A DNA stretch of 64,000 bases from RGIG2945 sp045540355 (GTDB taxonomy: Bacteria > Bacillota > Clostridia > Oscillospirales > Acutalibacteraceae), in contig JAZQHB010000006.1 of NCBI GenBank assembly GCA_045540355.1, positions 36,164 to 100,163 of the forward strand, in the 5' to 3' direction. The position numbers and the translations under genes were made by a program. This document shows, in pieces, positions 36,110-44,118 of this stretch; positions within the stretch are counted from its first letter, which is position 1; each line of letters opens with the position of its first letter. The notes under the pieces were generated by a model. The model saw only the letters and a program-made list of their open reading frames with translations, ran no database searches and had not been told where the DNA came from.

Positions 36110-36255
36110 GGGAATGTTAAAAATGCGCAGACCGCTTACGCTACAAGCAAACTTCGCCACTCGACGTACCTTTGTACGCCTTCGGGAAAATCCAAATAAG
36201 GCTTTTGCCTTATTTGACTCAGTTTGCTTGTTCTGCATCATTTTTTCCTATTCCC
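36110..36255. repeat. 146-bp structured inverted-repeat element A
   Basis: Outer arms GGGAAT/ATTCCC and ACAAGCAAACT (36143-36153)/AGTTTGCTTGT (36221-36231) enclose two perfect hairpins: CGTAC-CTTT-GTACG (36165-36178) and CAAATAAGG-CTTTTG-CCTTATTTG (36193-36216). No coding frame fits it. The layout resembles a small dispersed non-autonomous repeat. Confidence 0.6.
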
Positions 36256-36310
36256 GTTTTCTTAATAATCAACTATTGTAAATTTGAAATAAATGTGATA
36301 TAGTATTAGT

Positions 36311-36448
36311 GCGAAACGAAATTTATCATAACAATAATAAATGCATATACCGTAAACATTTGCGTATTTTACTTTGTGTAAAAATGCAGGTGTTCTTAAT
36401 GTGTACGGTATATTCATTGTTATGATATGTTTATCACATTCGTTTCGC
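36311..36448. repeat. 138-bp imperfect palindrome, element B
   Basis: Arms pair at GCGAAACG (36311-36318)/CGTTTCGC (36441-36448), TATCATAACAAT (36324-36335)/ATTGTTATGATA (36416-36427) and ATATACCGTA (36345-36354)/TACGGTATAT (36404-36413), with a loosely paired centre. As RNA it would be one long rod. No coding frame fits it. It could be a MITE or a structured leader of the next gene. Confidence 0.65.
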
Positions 36449-36472
36449 AGCGTCGAACCTTGCATTTTTCGT

Positions 36473-36502
36473 GCGTGGCTTCGGCTGCGCATTTTTTATT
36501 TT
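36473..36502 (+). terminator. Terminator-like hairpin in front of the orphan gene
   Basis: GCGTGGC-TTCG-GCTGCGC (two G-U pairs, UUCG loop) followed by ATTTTTTATTTTT. It ends only about 14 nt before the next start codon, so it may act as an attenuator. Confidence 0.65.
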
Positions 36503-36515
36503 TGGAGGAGTTTTT

Positions 36516-36881
36516 GTGTCGCGTTCAAATTTTGCAGTTCCGTGTGTTAATTCTTATATGCACGCACCTTATGTGGCAAACGGTATAATGATAAGACATG
36601 GTTTTGAAAAAAGCGAATATGATGATGGGGAAGAAGTCTTTAAAAAAGAAAACGAAGAATTAAATATTATTCAGTATGTAAAATTCGATTTTGATTTTGA
36701 AACCTTTATTTTTTCTGCATGGATTAAATTTAAAGATGATGTGGAAAAGCACAGAGAATACAGACTTGAACATTTCTCCAATGAAGCAAAAGAAACAAAA
36801 GAATTAAATGATGTAATAGGTGAACTTGAAAAAATGTTTGGAAATCGACTTCATTTAAAAGAAATATATGTTTACGAATAA
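36516..36881 (+). CDS. Small acidic protein of unknown function
   Basis: The GTG at 36516 has GGAGGAG 6 nt upstream; a longer frame from 36471 runs through the hairpin. The product is 121 residues, acidic, without membrane segments. It begins SRSNFAVPCVNSYM, has an aromatic-rich middle (QYVKFDFDFETFIFSAWIKF, near residue 50) and a charged, probably helical end (KETKELNDVIGELEKMF). I do not recognise it. It stands alone between two hairpins, after two long inverted repeats. This isolated setting and the hairpins suggest it could have been acquired separately from its neighbours, but the evidence is thin. Confidence 0.7.
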   Translation: MSRSNFAVPCVNSYMHAPYVANGIMIRHGFEKSEYDDGEEVFKKENEELNIIQYVKFDFDFETFIFSAWIKFKDDVEKHREYRLEHFSNEAKETKELNDVIGELEKMFGNRLHLKEIYVYE

Positions 36882-36911
36882 GTGAGAAGTTTACTTCTTG
36901 CTTATTTTTTT
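36877..36911 (+). terminator. Terminator after the orphan gene
   Basis: A 14-bp stem with two wobble pairs (AATAAGTGAGAAGT with ACTTCTTGCTTATT), tight loop, then a T-run. It includes the gene's stop codon. Confidence 0.8.
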
Positions 36912-36913
36912 CA

Positions 36914-36942
36914 TTGAAAAGTTTTGTTTATTGTGTTATACT
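36914..36942 (+). promoter_or_regulatory. Promoter of the first GH78 gene
   Basis: TTGAAA, 17-nt spacer, TATACT, 28 nt before the start codon. Confidence 0.75.
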
Positions 36943-36969
36943 TTGAAAAAAGTGATTGGAGGTAATTTT

Positions 36970-39048
36970 ATGAGTATGTTTATAAATGCAAAGCCTGTAT
37001 GGGTTAAAGGCGAAGAAGACTCAATGAATTACAGAGTTCAGTTCAAAACAGTTTTAGAGGCTGATAAGAACAATGAATATAAATTGAACATTGCGGCAGC
37101 TAATGTTTACAATCTGAAGATAAACGGTAAGTTTGTTGCATACGGTCCTGCAAGAGCGGGCAGAGGTGTATTCAGAGTTGACCGATTGAATATAAATGAC
37201 AACCTCAAAGACGGTGCAAATGTTATCGTTATTGAAGTTTGTGCCTACAATGCAAATTCCTATGCAATGGTTATGCAGAAAGGTTTTTTGCAGGCAGAAT
37301 TACTTGAAAATGATGCACCTCTTTTGTGGACGGGCGAACATTTTAGTGCAAGACAGAATCCCTATTATGTCAGAAAAACACAGAGATTCAGCTTCCAGAG
37401 ACCTTTTGCTGAAAGCTATGTCTATAATGAAGTTGAAGATGATTTTGCGATATCTGCAGAGTTATCGGGCGATTTGACCTTATGCGAAACCGAGGCAAAA
37501 ACTCTTACAGAGAGAAATGTACCTTATCCGCAGTATGAAAAGATTGAGGCAGATTACATATCATCAGGTACATTCGATTTCTGTAAGCCTGAAAAATATC
37601 ACAGAGACCGTTCATGTAACCCCAACGAAAAAATGATAGGATATCCTATTGAAGAATTAGATGTTTTCCAGACAGATGAAGCACAGAATATGTCTTTCAC
37701 AAAGGGCGAAATTGCCGATGTGAACAATGTTGGAGAAAAGGAATACATAATCAAAAAATTTCCTCATAATGCAACGGGATTTTTCAGATTATCGGTAAAC
37801 TGTGAAAAGCCCACAACAATTTATGTTTTATACGATGAATTGCTTTTAGGCGAAACTGTTGACTTTTTGAGAATGGACTGTGCAAATGCAACAAGATTTG
37901 ACTTGTGTGCAGGTGAACATGAATTGCAGATGTTTACAACCTACACAATGCATTATGTCCAGCTTGCGGTACTCAAGGGTAAGGCTGAAATCAAAGAGTT
38001 TTCGATGATTGAATATAAGCATCCTCCGGTAGAAAAAGAGCTGAAATTCGATGACCCTGCAATTCAGAAAATCGCAGATGCTGCATTGGAAACTTTCAGA
38101 CAGAATGCTGTTGATATTTTCACCGATTGTCCGTCAAGAGAAAATGCAGGTTGGCTTTGTGACAGCTTCTTTACCGCAAGAACGGAATATTGTCTTAAAG
38201 GTCGTTCGGAAGTTGAAAAGAACTACCTTGAAAACTTCCTTCACGAAGAAAACTATGTCGGAATCCCCGAGGGAATGTTGCCGATGTGTTATCCTGCCGA
38301 CCACAATGACGGCGGATTTATACCTAACTGGGCAATGTGGTTTGTTCTTGAGCTTTATGAGTATAAAGAAAGAACAAACGATGTTGAATTTGTAGACAGA
38401 TGTAAAGATAAGGTTTACAGGTTTCTGTTACTTTTATCAGAATATGAAAACGAAGACGGACTTCTCAACCGCTTGCCGGGTTGGATATTTATTGAATGGT
38501 CAAAGGCTAACGATTTTGTAAGAGATGTAAGCTATCCCTCTAATATGATTTATTATGCGGCATTGAGTGCAACGGCAAAGCTTTATGATGATGACGAATT
38601 GTTGGTAAAGGCAAGAAAGCTTAAAACAACAATCGTTGAAAAATCTTATAACGGTGAATTCTTTGTTGACAACTCAAGAAGAAATGAAGAAGGCGTATTT
38701 GTAAATACCGAAAATATTTCAGAATCCTGTCAGTATTATGCATTCTTTTCAAAGGTTGCAACGCCCGAAGAATTTCCTGAGCTTTTCGAGCGTATGATGA
38801 AAGATTTCGGTCCTGACAGAGATTGTGAAAAGGTATGGCCGAATGTTCATAAATCAGCACCGTTTATCGGCAATTATCTCAGACTTGATGTTTTGAATCA
38901 GTACGGATATAAGAAAGAGGTAATTGATAATATAAAAGGGTACTTCCTCTATATGGCGGAGCAGACGGGAACTCTCTGGGAGAAAGCCGAGCCTCGTGCA
39001 AGCTGTAATCACGGATTTGCAAGCCATGTGCTTTATTGGTTAATTTAA
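36970..39048 (+). CDS. GH78-like alpha-L-rhamnosidase, cytoplasmic
   Basis: The ATG at 36970 follows TGGAGG; a frame opening at 36898 is upstream of the promoter -10 and is not used. The 692-residue protein has N-terminal beta domains (INAKPVWVKGEED, LKINGKFVAYGPARAGRG) and a GH78 (alpha/alpha)6 catalytic domain. The acid motif TDCPSRENAGWLCD, near residue 388-401, keeps Asp, then Glu at +5 and Asp at +12, as in the Bacillus RhaB pattern I recall. There is no signal peptide, so it would act inside the cell on imported rhamnosides. It has its own promoter and terminator. The substrate could be another deoxy sugar. Confidence 0.87.
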   Translation: MSMFINAKPVWVKGEEDSMNYRVQFKTVLEADKNNEYKLNIAAANVYNLKINGKFVAYGPARAGRGVFRVDRLNINDNLKDGANVIVIEVCAYNANSYAMVMQKGFLQAELLENDAPLLWTGEHFSARQNPYYVRKTQRFSFQRPFAESYVYNEVEDDFAISAELSGDLTLCETEAKTLTERNVPYPQYEKIEADYISSGTFDFCKPEKYHRDRSCNPNEKMIGYPIEELDVFQTDEAQNMSFTKGEIADVNNVGEKEYIIKKFPHNATGFFRLSVNCEKPTTIYVLYDELLLGETVDFLRMDCANATRFDLCAGEHELQMFTTYTMHYVQLAVLKGKAEIKEFSMIEYKHPPVEKELKFDDPAIQKIADAALETFRQNAVDIFTDCPSRENAGWLCDSFFTARTEYCLKGRSEVEKNYLENFLHEENYVGIPEGMLPMCYPADHNDGGFIPNWAMWFVLELYEYKERTNDVEFVDRCKDKVYRFLLLLSEYENEDGLLNRLPGWIFIEWSKANDFVRDVSYPSNMIYYAALSATAKLYDDDELLVKARKLKTTIVEKSYNGEFFVDNSRRNEEGVFVNTENISESCQYYAFFSKVATPEEFPELFERMMKDFGPDRDCEKVWPNVHKSAPFIGNYLRLDVLNQYGYKKEVIDNIKGYFLYMAEQTGTLWEKAEPRASCNHGFASHVLYWLI

Positions 39049-39054
39049 AAACAG

Positions 39055-39089
39055 AAAAAAGCCTCTTTCCTCAAATTGAGGGAAGAGGC
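39055..39089 (-). terminator. Terminator of the dus-SGNH-mntP operon
   Basis: GCCTCTT-T-CCTCA / TGAGG-G-AAGAGGC stem with a 3-nt loop (39061-39089). On the minus strand it is followed by six T's. It also separates the convergent GH78 gene. Confidence 0.85.
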
Positions 39090-39097
39090 TTAGTCGT

Positions 39098-39688
39098 TTA
39101 AAAAATACCGGTCAGGAAAATTTCAAGACCTATTAAAATCAGAATGATTCCGCCGAAAACGGAAGTTTTGTTCGATAATTTTGTACCGAATTTTTTACCG
39201 ATACATACACCCGCAAAACAGGTGATGAATGTAACAACGGCAATTATTAAAGCCGAGATTGCTGCCATTGGCAAGTTTTGGTCGGCGATAGTAAAACCTA
39301 CGGACAAAGCATCAATTGAGGTTGCAACACCTTGCATCAGAAGCATCATAAAGCCGAGCTTCGGTGCACACTCGTCGGAGTTGCAATCTTTATTTTTTAT
39401 ACCCTCAATCAGCATCTTTCCGCCTATGAATGAAAGCAAAATGAGTGCAATCCAAGGAATGAATTTTTCAAATGCCTGAAATTTCTGAACTACTGTATGA
39501 ACACAAACCCAACCAATCATCGGCATAAGTCCCTGAAAAACTGCGAAGACTCCCGATATACCAAAGATTTTGGGCAGCTTCATTTTTGGCTCATTCAGTC
39601 CGTTTGCAAGCGATACCGAAAAGGCGTCCATAGCAAGTCCGAGACCTAAAAGAAAGCTTTTAGCAATAAATGAAAAAGTAATATCCAA
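39098..39688 (-). CDS. mntP: Manganese efflux pump MntP
   Basis: A 196-residue membrane protein with six segments. The two inverted half-repeats of the family each carry a conserved aspartate: GLGLAMDAFSVSLANG (about residues 15-30) and QGVATSIDALSVGFTI (about residues 119-134). MntP exports excess Mn(II). It is the last gene of an operon after the SGNH hydrolase (13-nt gap). No Mn-sensing riboswitch was seen in the leader of this operon. Confidence 0.94.
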   Translation of the reverse strand: MDITFSFIAKSFLLGLGLAMDAFSVSLANGLNEPKMKLPKIFGISGVFAVFQGLMPMIGWVCVHTVVQKFQAFEKFIPWIALILLSFIGGKMLIEGIKNKDCNSDECAPKLGFMMLLMQGVATSIDALSVGFTIADQNLPMAAISALIIAVVTFITCFAGVCIGKKFGTKLSNKTSVFGGIILILIGLEIFLTGIF

Positions 39689-39701
39689 TTTAACCTCCGT
39701 A

Positions 39702-40322
39702 TTATAACAGAGCTTCTATGTAATCGGCATAGAGCTTACCGATAAATTCTGCACCCTTGGCTGTCGGATGAACGCCGTCGGCAGCAAAGGTCAACGGGTC
39801 ATCGCCGATAAAGGCAGAATGAAGTAAACCGTCTGTCGGAAGATATACATCAGCATATTCTCTTGCAAGCTTACGGATAATATCAATTTTCGGATTGAGG
39901 TCTTCACGGAAGAAGTTTTTGTCTTCAACGGGAATCAAAAACGGTTCAAGCATCATAAGCTTCGCGTTTGTTTTGTTTTTGATAGCCTCGAGTATAGTGC
40001 GATATCTTTCTTCAAAAATATCGTTATCAAGCCACCGAGAATCTTTTGCGGCATAGTGCCACACATCATTGATACCGATAAGAATTGATACGATGTCGGG
40101 CTGAATGTCAATAAAATCTTTGTCAAGTCTTTCAACAAGATCTTTAGTCTGATTTCCGCTGATACCGAGGTCGATAAATTCAAAGTCAATCTCGGGATGT
40201 CTTTCTTTTAAAAGTGCCGCAGCATATTTCGGATAACCGTTGCCTAAATCGTGATAATTTTTATAATCACGACCTGCATCTGTGATACTGTCGCCCTGGA
40301 AAAGTAATTTGATTTTTTTCAT
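39702..40322 (-). CDS. SGNH/GDSL hydrolase, cytoplasmic
   Basis: A 206-residue GDSL esterase. Block I is FQGDSITDAGR with the nucleophile serine near residue 11, block II the glycine in LGISGNQ, block III IGINDVW, and block V ADGVHPT with the catalytic Asp and His. There is no signal peptide. Similar stand-alone enzymes remove acetyl groups from sugars. It lies 11 nt after dus and 13 nt before mntP; the three genes share no obvious pathway. Confidence 0.92.
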   Translation of the reverse strand: MKKIKLLFQGDSITDAGRDYKNYHDLGNGYPKYAAALLKERHPEIDFEFIDLGISGNQTKDLVERLDKDFIDIQPDIVSILIGINDVWHYAAKDSRWLDNDIFEERYRTILEAIKNKTNAKLMMLEPFLIPVEDKNFFREDLNPKIDIIRKLAREYADVYLPTDGLLHSAFIGDDPLTFAADGVHPTAKGAEFIGKLYADYIEALL

Positions 40323-40333
40323 TTTTCGTCACC

Positions 40334-41308
40334 TCATGTATTATTTTGATAATAAGCTTTTATAACTTTTTCGGACATAGCCTTCAATTCGTCCATATCC
40401 GACAACATACCGATTTCCTGACGGAATGCCGCCGCACCACGAATACCTTTGATATACCATGCGGCATGTTTCCTTGCCTCCATCATACCGATTTTTTTAC
40501 CTTTGTAAAGACAAAGCTTTTCAATATGTGAAAGCATTGTTTCCATTCTCGTTTCAATTGTGGGTGAGGGTAGAACAGTGCCGTCTTTTAAATAAGCATT
40601 TACTTGCTCAAATACCCACGGATTACCCAAAGCACCTCTGCCTATCATTATAGCATCACAACCGGTGAAATCAAGCATATTTTTTGCTGATTTTCCGTCG
40701 ACTATATCACCGTTGCCGATAACGGGAATTGCTACTGCTTCCTTGACCTCTTTAATTATATCAAGATTAACGCTCGGTGCATACATCTGCTGACGAGTTC
40801 TGCCGTGAATTGTAATTGCCGAAGCACCCGCTTGTTCGATTCTTTTTGCAACCTCAACGGCATTGACAGATTCATTATCCCAACCTGCACGGATTTTAAC
40901 AGTGATAGGGATATTTGTTTCTCTGACAACGGCTTTAACTATTTCCTCGATAAGTACGGGATTTTTCATCAAAGCCGAGCCACAACCGTTTGAAACGATT
41001 TTTGGAGCAGGGCAACCCATATTAAGATCAATTATGTCCGGTTTGTTATCAAGCAAAAGATAAACGGCATGAGCCATAATTTGCGGGTCACTGCCGAAAA
41101 GCTGAATTGCAGCGGGGCGTTCTTTTTCAGATAAAGCGATAAGCTCTTTTGACTTGCGGTCATGCATGGTAAGACCCTTTGCACTGACCATATCGGTGAC
41201 AACAAACGCTGCTCCGTGCTCAACACAAAGCTCGCGAAAGGCTCTGTCGGCAACTCCCGCCATAGGAGCAAGAATAGCTTTTCCTTTAAGGTAATCAATA
41301 ATGTGCAT
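40334..41308 (-). CDS. dusB: tRNA-dihydrouridine synthase (DusB-like)
   Basis: The ATG at 41308 has GGAG 5 nt upstream; the frame from 41344 would start inside the leader hairpin. The 324-residue protein has the FMN barrel start AILAPMAGVADRAFRELC, the catalytic cysteine in DLNMGCPAPKIVSNGCG and the FMN-phosphate loop GRGALGNPWVFEQ. It reduces uridine in the D-loop of tRNA. It is the first gene of the dus-SGNH-mntP operon, with its own promoter (41380) and a hairpin in the 5' UTR. Assignment to the DusB branch over other Dus is likely for Firmicutes, not certain. Confidence 0.93.
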   Translation of the reverse strand: MHIIDYLKGKAILAPMAGVADRAFRELCVEHGAAFVVTDMVSAKGLTMHDRKSKELIALSEKERPAAIQLFGSDPQIMAHAVYLLLDNKPDIIDLNMGCPAPKIVSNGCGSALMKNPVLIEEIVKAVVRETNIPITVKIRAGWDNESVNAVEVAKRIEQAGASAITIHGRTRQQMYAPSVNLDIIKEVKEAVAIPVIGNGDIVDGKSAKNMLDFTGCDAIMIGRGALGNPWVFEQVNAYLKDGTVLPSPTIETRMETMLSHIEKLCLYKGKKIGMMEARKHAAWYIKGIRGAAAFRQEIGMLSDMDELKAMSEKVIKAYYQNNT

Positions 41309-41327
41309 ATAAACTCCATATAAATTT

Positions 41328-41354
41328 CGGTACTGAGTTGTCAATTCAGTACCG
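41328..41354 (-). promoter_or_regulatory. Perfect hairpin in the dus leader
   Basis: CGGTACTGA and TCAGTACCG form a perfect 9-bp stem with a 9-nt loop, about 20 nt upstream of the dus start and inside the predicted 5' UTR. No T-run follows, so it may be an operator or mRNA-stability structure rather than a terminator. Confidence 0.55.
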
Positions 41355-41379
41355 TCGAAAGTAATAAATCAATAGTAGA

Positions 41380-41408
41380 ATTATAACATCAATTCATACC
41401 GATTTCAA
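41380..41408 (-). promoter_or_regulatory. Promoter of the dus-SGNH-mntP operon
   Basis: Minus-strand TTGAAA (41403-41408), 17-nt spacer, TATAAT (41380-41385). Confidence 0.8.
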
Positions 41409-41422
41409 CATAAAAACATTTT

Positions 41423-42538
41423 TTAAGCAAAATATGCGAAAATTGTCAGAATCAATAAAAAAGCAAAATTGAAAGCTGAAAACAAAGCTATGTAATAACC
41501 GGTTTTCTTTGGGTTATGTTTTGTGTATTCTCTGAAAGTGATAAGGCTTGCGAGAGATGATATAAGCGTGCCGACACCGCCGATGTTGACACCAACGAGC
41601 AGAGATGCGTAATCTTTAGTGAATTGCGAAAGCAATATCGCTGAAGGAACATTGCTGATACATTGGCACGAAAGTATACTGAACAACAATGTGTTCTTGT
41701 CCAATAGATATGAAAAAACTTTCTGAACAATGTCTATACGAGCCATATTTCCTGCAAAAATAAAGAAAAAAACAAAGGTTAGCAGAAGCGGATAATCGAC
41801 ATCTGCCAATGCTTTTCTGTCAACAAAGAATAAAACAGGCGGAATAACCAGCAAACCTATCCAATAAGGTATGGCGCGAAACACTATTACGATTGAAAGT
41901 ATAAACAGGCACAGATAGAGTATTGATTTTGAAAGCGGCAAAGAAACTTTTTCGTCAGCAAGCACTAACGGCTCCTGTTTGACAAAAACAATACAACAGA
42001 TTGTAATAAGCAGAACCGAAAGAATAAATGTCGGAGCCATAATACCGATAAATTCAAGGTTATGAATGTTGAATTTTGTATAGAGATAAAGATTCTGTGG
42101 ATTGCCGAACGGTGTCAGCATACCTCCTAAGTTTGCGGCGATGTTCTGCATTATAAAAGTAAACGCCATATATTTTTCTTTGCCGGTTGTCGTCAGAACG
42201 AAATATCCCAACGGCAAAAAAGTAAGAAGTGCCATATCGTTTGCTATCAGCATTGACCCGATAAAGGTTATATAGACCAATGCCAAAATGCTTAATCTTG
42301 CATTATGAAAAATCTGAACAATCTTTTTTGCAAGAATATAGAAAAAACGGATGTTTTTTAATGCACATACAACCGCTAAAACACAAAACAGACAGGTGAG
42401 TGTCTTGAAATCAAAATACCCGAGATACTCACTGTCAGGCGGTACAATAAAACCCGTAACAACGGCAGCAATAAATGCAATCGTTGTTACGGTATTATTT
42501 TTTAAAAATTTTGTAATACTGTGAAACGCACGAATCAT
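41423..42538 (-). CDS. SLC13/ArsB-type anion transporter
   Basis: A 371-residue membrane protein with about ten segments. Two features fit the ion-transporter superfamily (ArsB, NhaD, citrate/dicarboxylate carriers): a first-half motif NIAANLGGMLTPFGNPQNLYLY, with its conserved loop, and a second-half CQCISNVPSAILLSQF. The protein is shorter than ArsB (~430). Arsenite, dicarboxylate or sodium are all possible substrates; no ars genes are nearby. The predicted promoter is weak. The gene sits between the dus operon and a divergent MATE gene. Confidence 0.85.
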   Translation of the reverse strand: MIRAFHSITKFLKNNTVTTIAFIAAVVTGFIVPPDSEYLGYFDFKTLTCLFCVLAVVCALKNIRFFYILAKKIVQIFHNARLSILALVYITFIGSMLIANDMALLTFLPLGYFVLTTTGKEKYMAFTFIMQNIAANLGGMLTPFGNPQNLYLYTKFNIHNLEFIGIMAPTFILSVLLITICCIVFVKQEPLVLADEKVSLPLSKSILYLCLFILSIVIVFRAIPYWIGLLVIPPVLFFVDRKALADVDYPLLLTFVFFFIFAGNMARIDIVQKVFSYLLDKNTLLFSILSCQCISNVPSAILLSQFTKDYASLLVGVNIGGVGTLISSLASLITFREYTKHNPKKTGYYIALFSAFNFAFLLILTIFAYFA

Positions 42539-42628
42539 ATAAAATTCCCTTGAAAATCAGAAGTATGTATTTTGACGATTTTTACTTTGTCTACAAATTG
42601 TACCACAAAAATTTTTTCAAGTAAAGCA

Positions 42629-42657
42629 TTGATTATAAATATTTACTGTGATATACT
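42629..42657 (+). promoter_or_regulatory. Promoter of the first MATE gene
   Basis: TTGATT, 17-nt spacer, TATACT, about 23 nt before the ATG. Confidence 0.7.
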
Positions 42658-42679
42658 TATCCGCAAAGGTGGGGAAAGA

Positions 42680-44065
42680 ATGATTAAAAATTTAGTAGGC
42701 GACAAAGCTTTTTATAAGCGTTTATTTGTTCTGATGTTGCCGATTATGATACAAAACGGAATTACACATTTTGTTAATATGCTTGACAATATTATGATTG
42801 GTGCAACGGGTACGGCTCAAATGACGGGAGTATCTATCACAAACCAGTTGTTCTTTGTTTTTAACCTTTGCATATTTGGTGCAGTATCGGGTGCGGGAAT
42901 ATTTTCATCGCAGTTCTTCGGCAATAAGGATTATGAGGGCGTTCATCACTCGTTTAGATTCAAAATGCTCTTCTGCACCGTGCTTACGGTAATCGGAGTA
43001 GGTGTTTTTGTTTTTGCAGGCGAGCCGATTTTAGAGCTTTATATGCAGGGTGAACAAGGACTTACAGATGTTGCTTCAACTTTAAAATACGCAAAGGACT
43101 ATATGATGATAATGCTTATAGGACTTCTGCCGTTTTCTATTGTTCAGGCGTATTCAAGCACCCTGAGAGAGGGCGAGAAAACTACACTGCCCATGGTTGC
43201 GGGTGCAATAGCAGTTTTGGTAAATCTTGTGTTCAACTACATACTTATTTTCGGAAAGTTCGGAGCACCTAAATTAGGTGTCAACGGTGCGGCTGTTGCA
43301 ACGGTGCTTTCGAGATTTGTTGAGTTGGCAATTGTTGTTATTGCTACACACAGAAATACGGAAAAGTATTACTTTATGAAAGGCGTCTACAAAAGCTTTA
43401 AAATCCCCGCAAAGCTTGCAGGTCGCCTGTTTATTAAGGGCTTACCATTGATGCTCAACGAAACGATGTGGTCAGGCGGACTTGCAGTTTTAAGTCAGTG
43501 TTATTCGATATACGGACTTGATTCGATAGCGGCAGTTAATATCTCGCAGACTTTCTGGAATGTTTTTTCGATTGCATATTTAGCGGTCGGTTCTGCAATA
43601 GGTATAATTGTAGGACAAATGCTTGGTGCAAATGAAATTGAAGAAGCGAAAAAAGAAAGCCGGAAAATGATTTTTACTTCATTTGTCGTTGCGATAATAT
43701 TTGCACTGCTTTACATCGTATGTGCCGAGTTTATACCCATGGCTTATAATACCGAGCCTGAAATCAGGCAGCTTGCAACAAGATTGATGCAGATAACCGC
43801 CTTGGCAATGCCGTTTGAAGCGTTGACACACGCATCGTATTTTACCATGCGTTCAGGTGGTAAAATGATGGTAACAATCGTCTTTGACAGCGGTTTTATG
43901 TGGGGATTGACTGTTTTGCCTGCACTTATTTTGAGCAGAGTTACATCAATATCATTTATAGTGCTTTTTGCGTTGGTACAATTTGTTTCGGTGTTGAAGG
44001 GAATTGTAGGTACTATTATGGCAGGAAACGGCTTCTGGGCTAAAAATATTATATCGAAATCATAA
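42680..44065 (+). CDS. MATE-family efflux transporter
   Basis: The ATG at 42680 follows AAAGGTGGGGAAAG; the longer frame from 42572 precedes the promoter. The 461-residue, 12-segment protein starts FYKRLFVLMLPIMIQNGITH and has the MATE first-segment pattern FVNMLDNIMIGATG plus GVSITNQLFFVF. The two halves are related. MATE proteins export cationic or neutral small molecules by H+ or Na+ antiport. It lies 53 nt before a GH78-like gene with only a weak promoter between, so the two may be co-transcribed. Confidence 0.92.
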   Translation: MIKNLVGDKAFYKRLFVLMLPIMIQNGITHFVNMLDNIMIGATGTAQMTGVSITNQLFFVFNLCIFGAVSGAGIFSSQFFGNKDYEGVHHSFRFKMLFCTVLTVIGVGVFVFAGEPILELYMQGEQGLTDVASTLKYAKDYMMIMLIGLLPFSIVQAYSSTLREGEKTTLPMVAGAIAVLVNLVFNYILIFGKFGAPKLGVNGAAVATVLSRFVELAIVVIATHRNTEKYYFMKGVYKSFKIPAKLAGRLFIKGLPLMLNETMWSGGLAVLSQCYSIYGLDSIAAVNISQTFWNVFSIAYLAVGSAIGIIVGQMLGANEIEEAKKESRKMIFTSFVVAIIFALLYIVCAEFIPMAYNTEPEIRQLATRLMQITALAMPFEALTHASYFTMRSGGKMMVTIVFDSGFMWGLTVLPALILSRVTSISFIVLFALVQFVSVLKGIVGTIMAGNGFWAKNIISKS

Positions 44066-44078
44066 GAAAAAGCTTTTG

Positions 44079-44087
44079 TGATATAAT
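44079..44087 (+). promoter_or_regulatory. Possible extended -10 promoter before the second GH78 gene
   Basis: TGATATAAT, an extended -10 element, with no good -35. Start codon GTG is about 30 nt downstream. Confidence 0.4.
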
Positions 44088-44118
44088 GTATTAAAATAAA
44101 GGTAAGGCGGTAACGGTT

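Noticed and set aside
35922..36281. A 119-residue plus-strand frame across the end of rpmA and element A
   Set aside because: It reads through the rpmA gene in another frame and the terminator, and ends in the repeat element; no ribosome binding site.
36110..36448. A CRISPR array
   Set aside because: The repeats are inverted, not direct and evenly spaced, and no cas gene is present.
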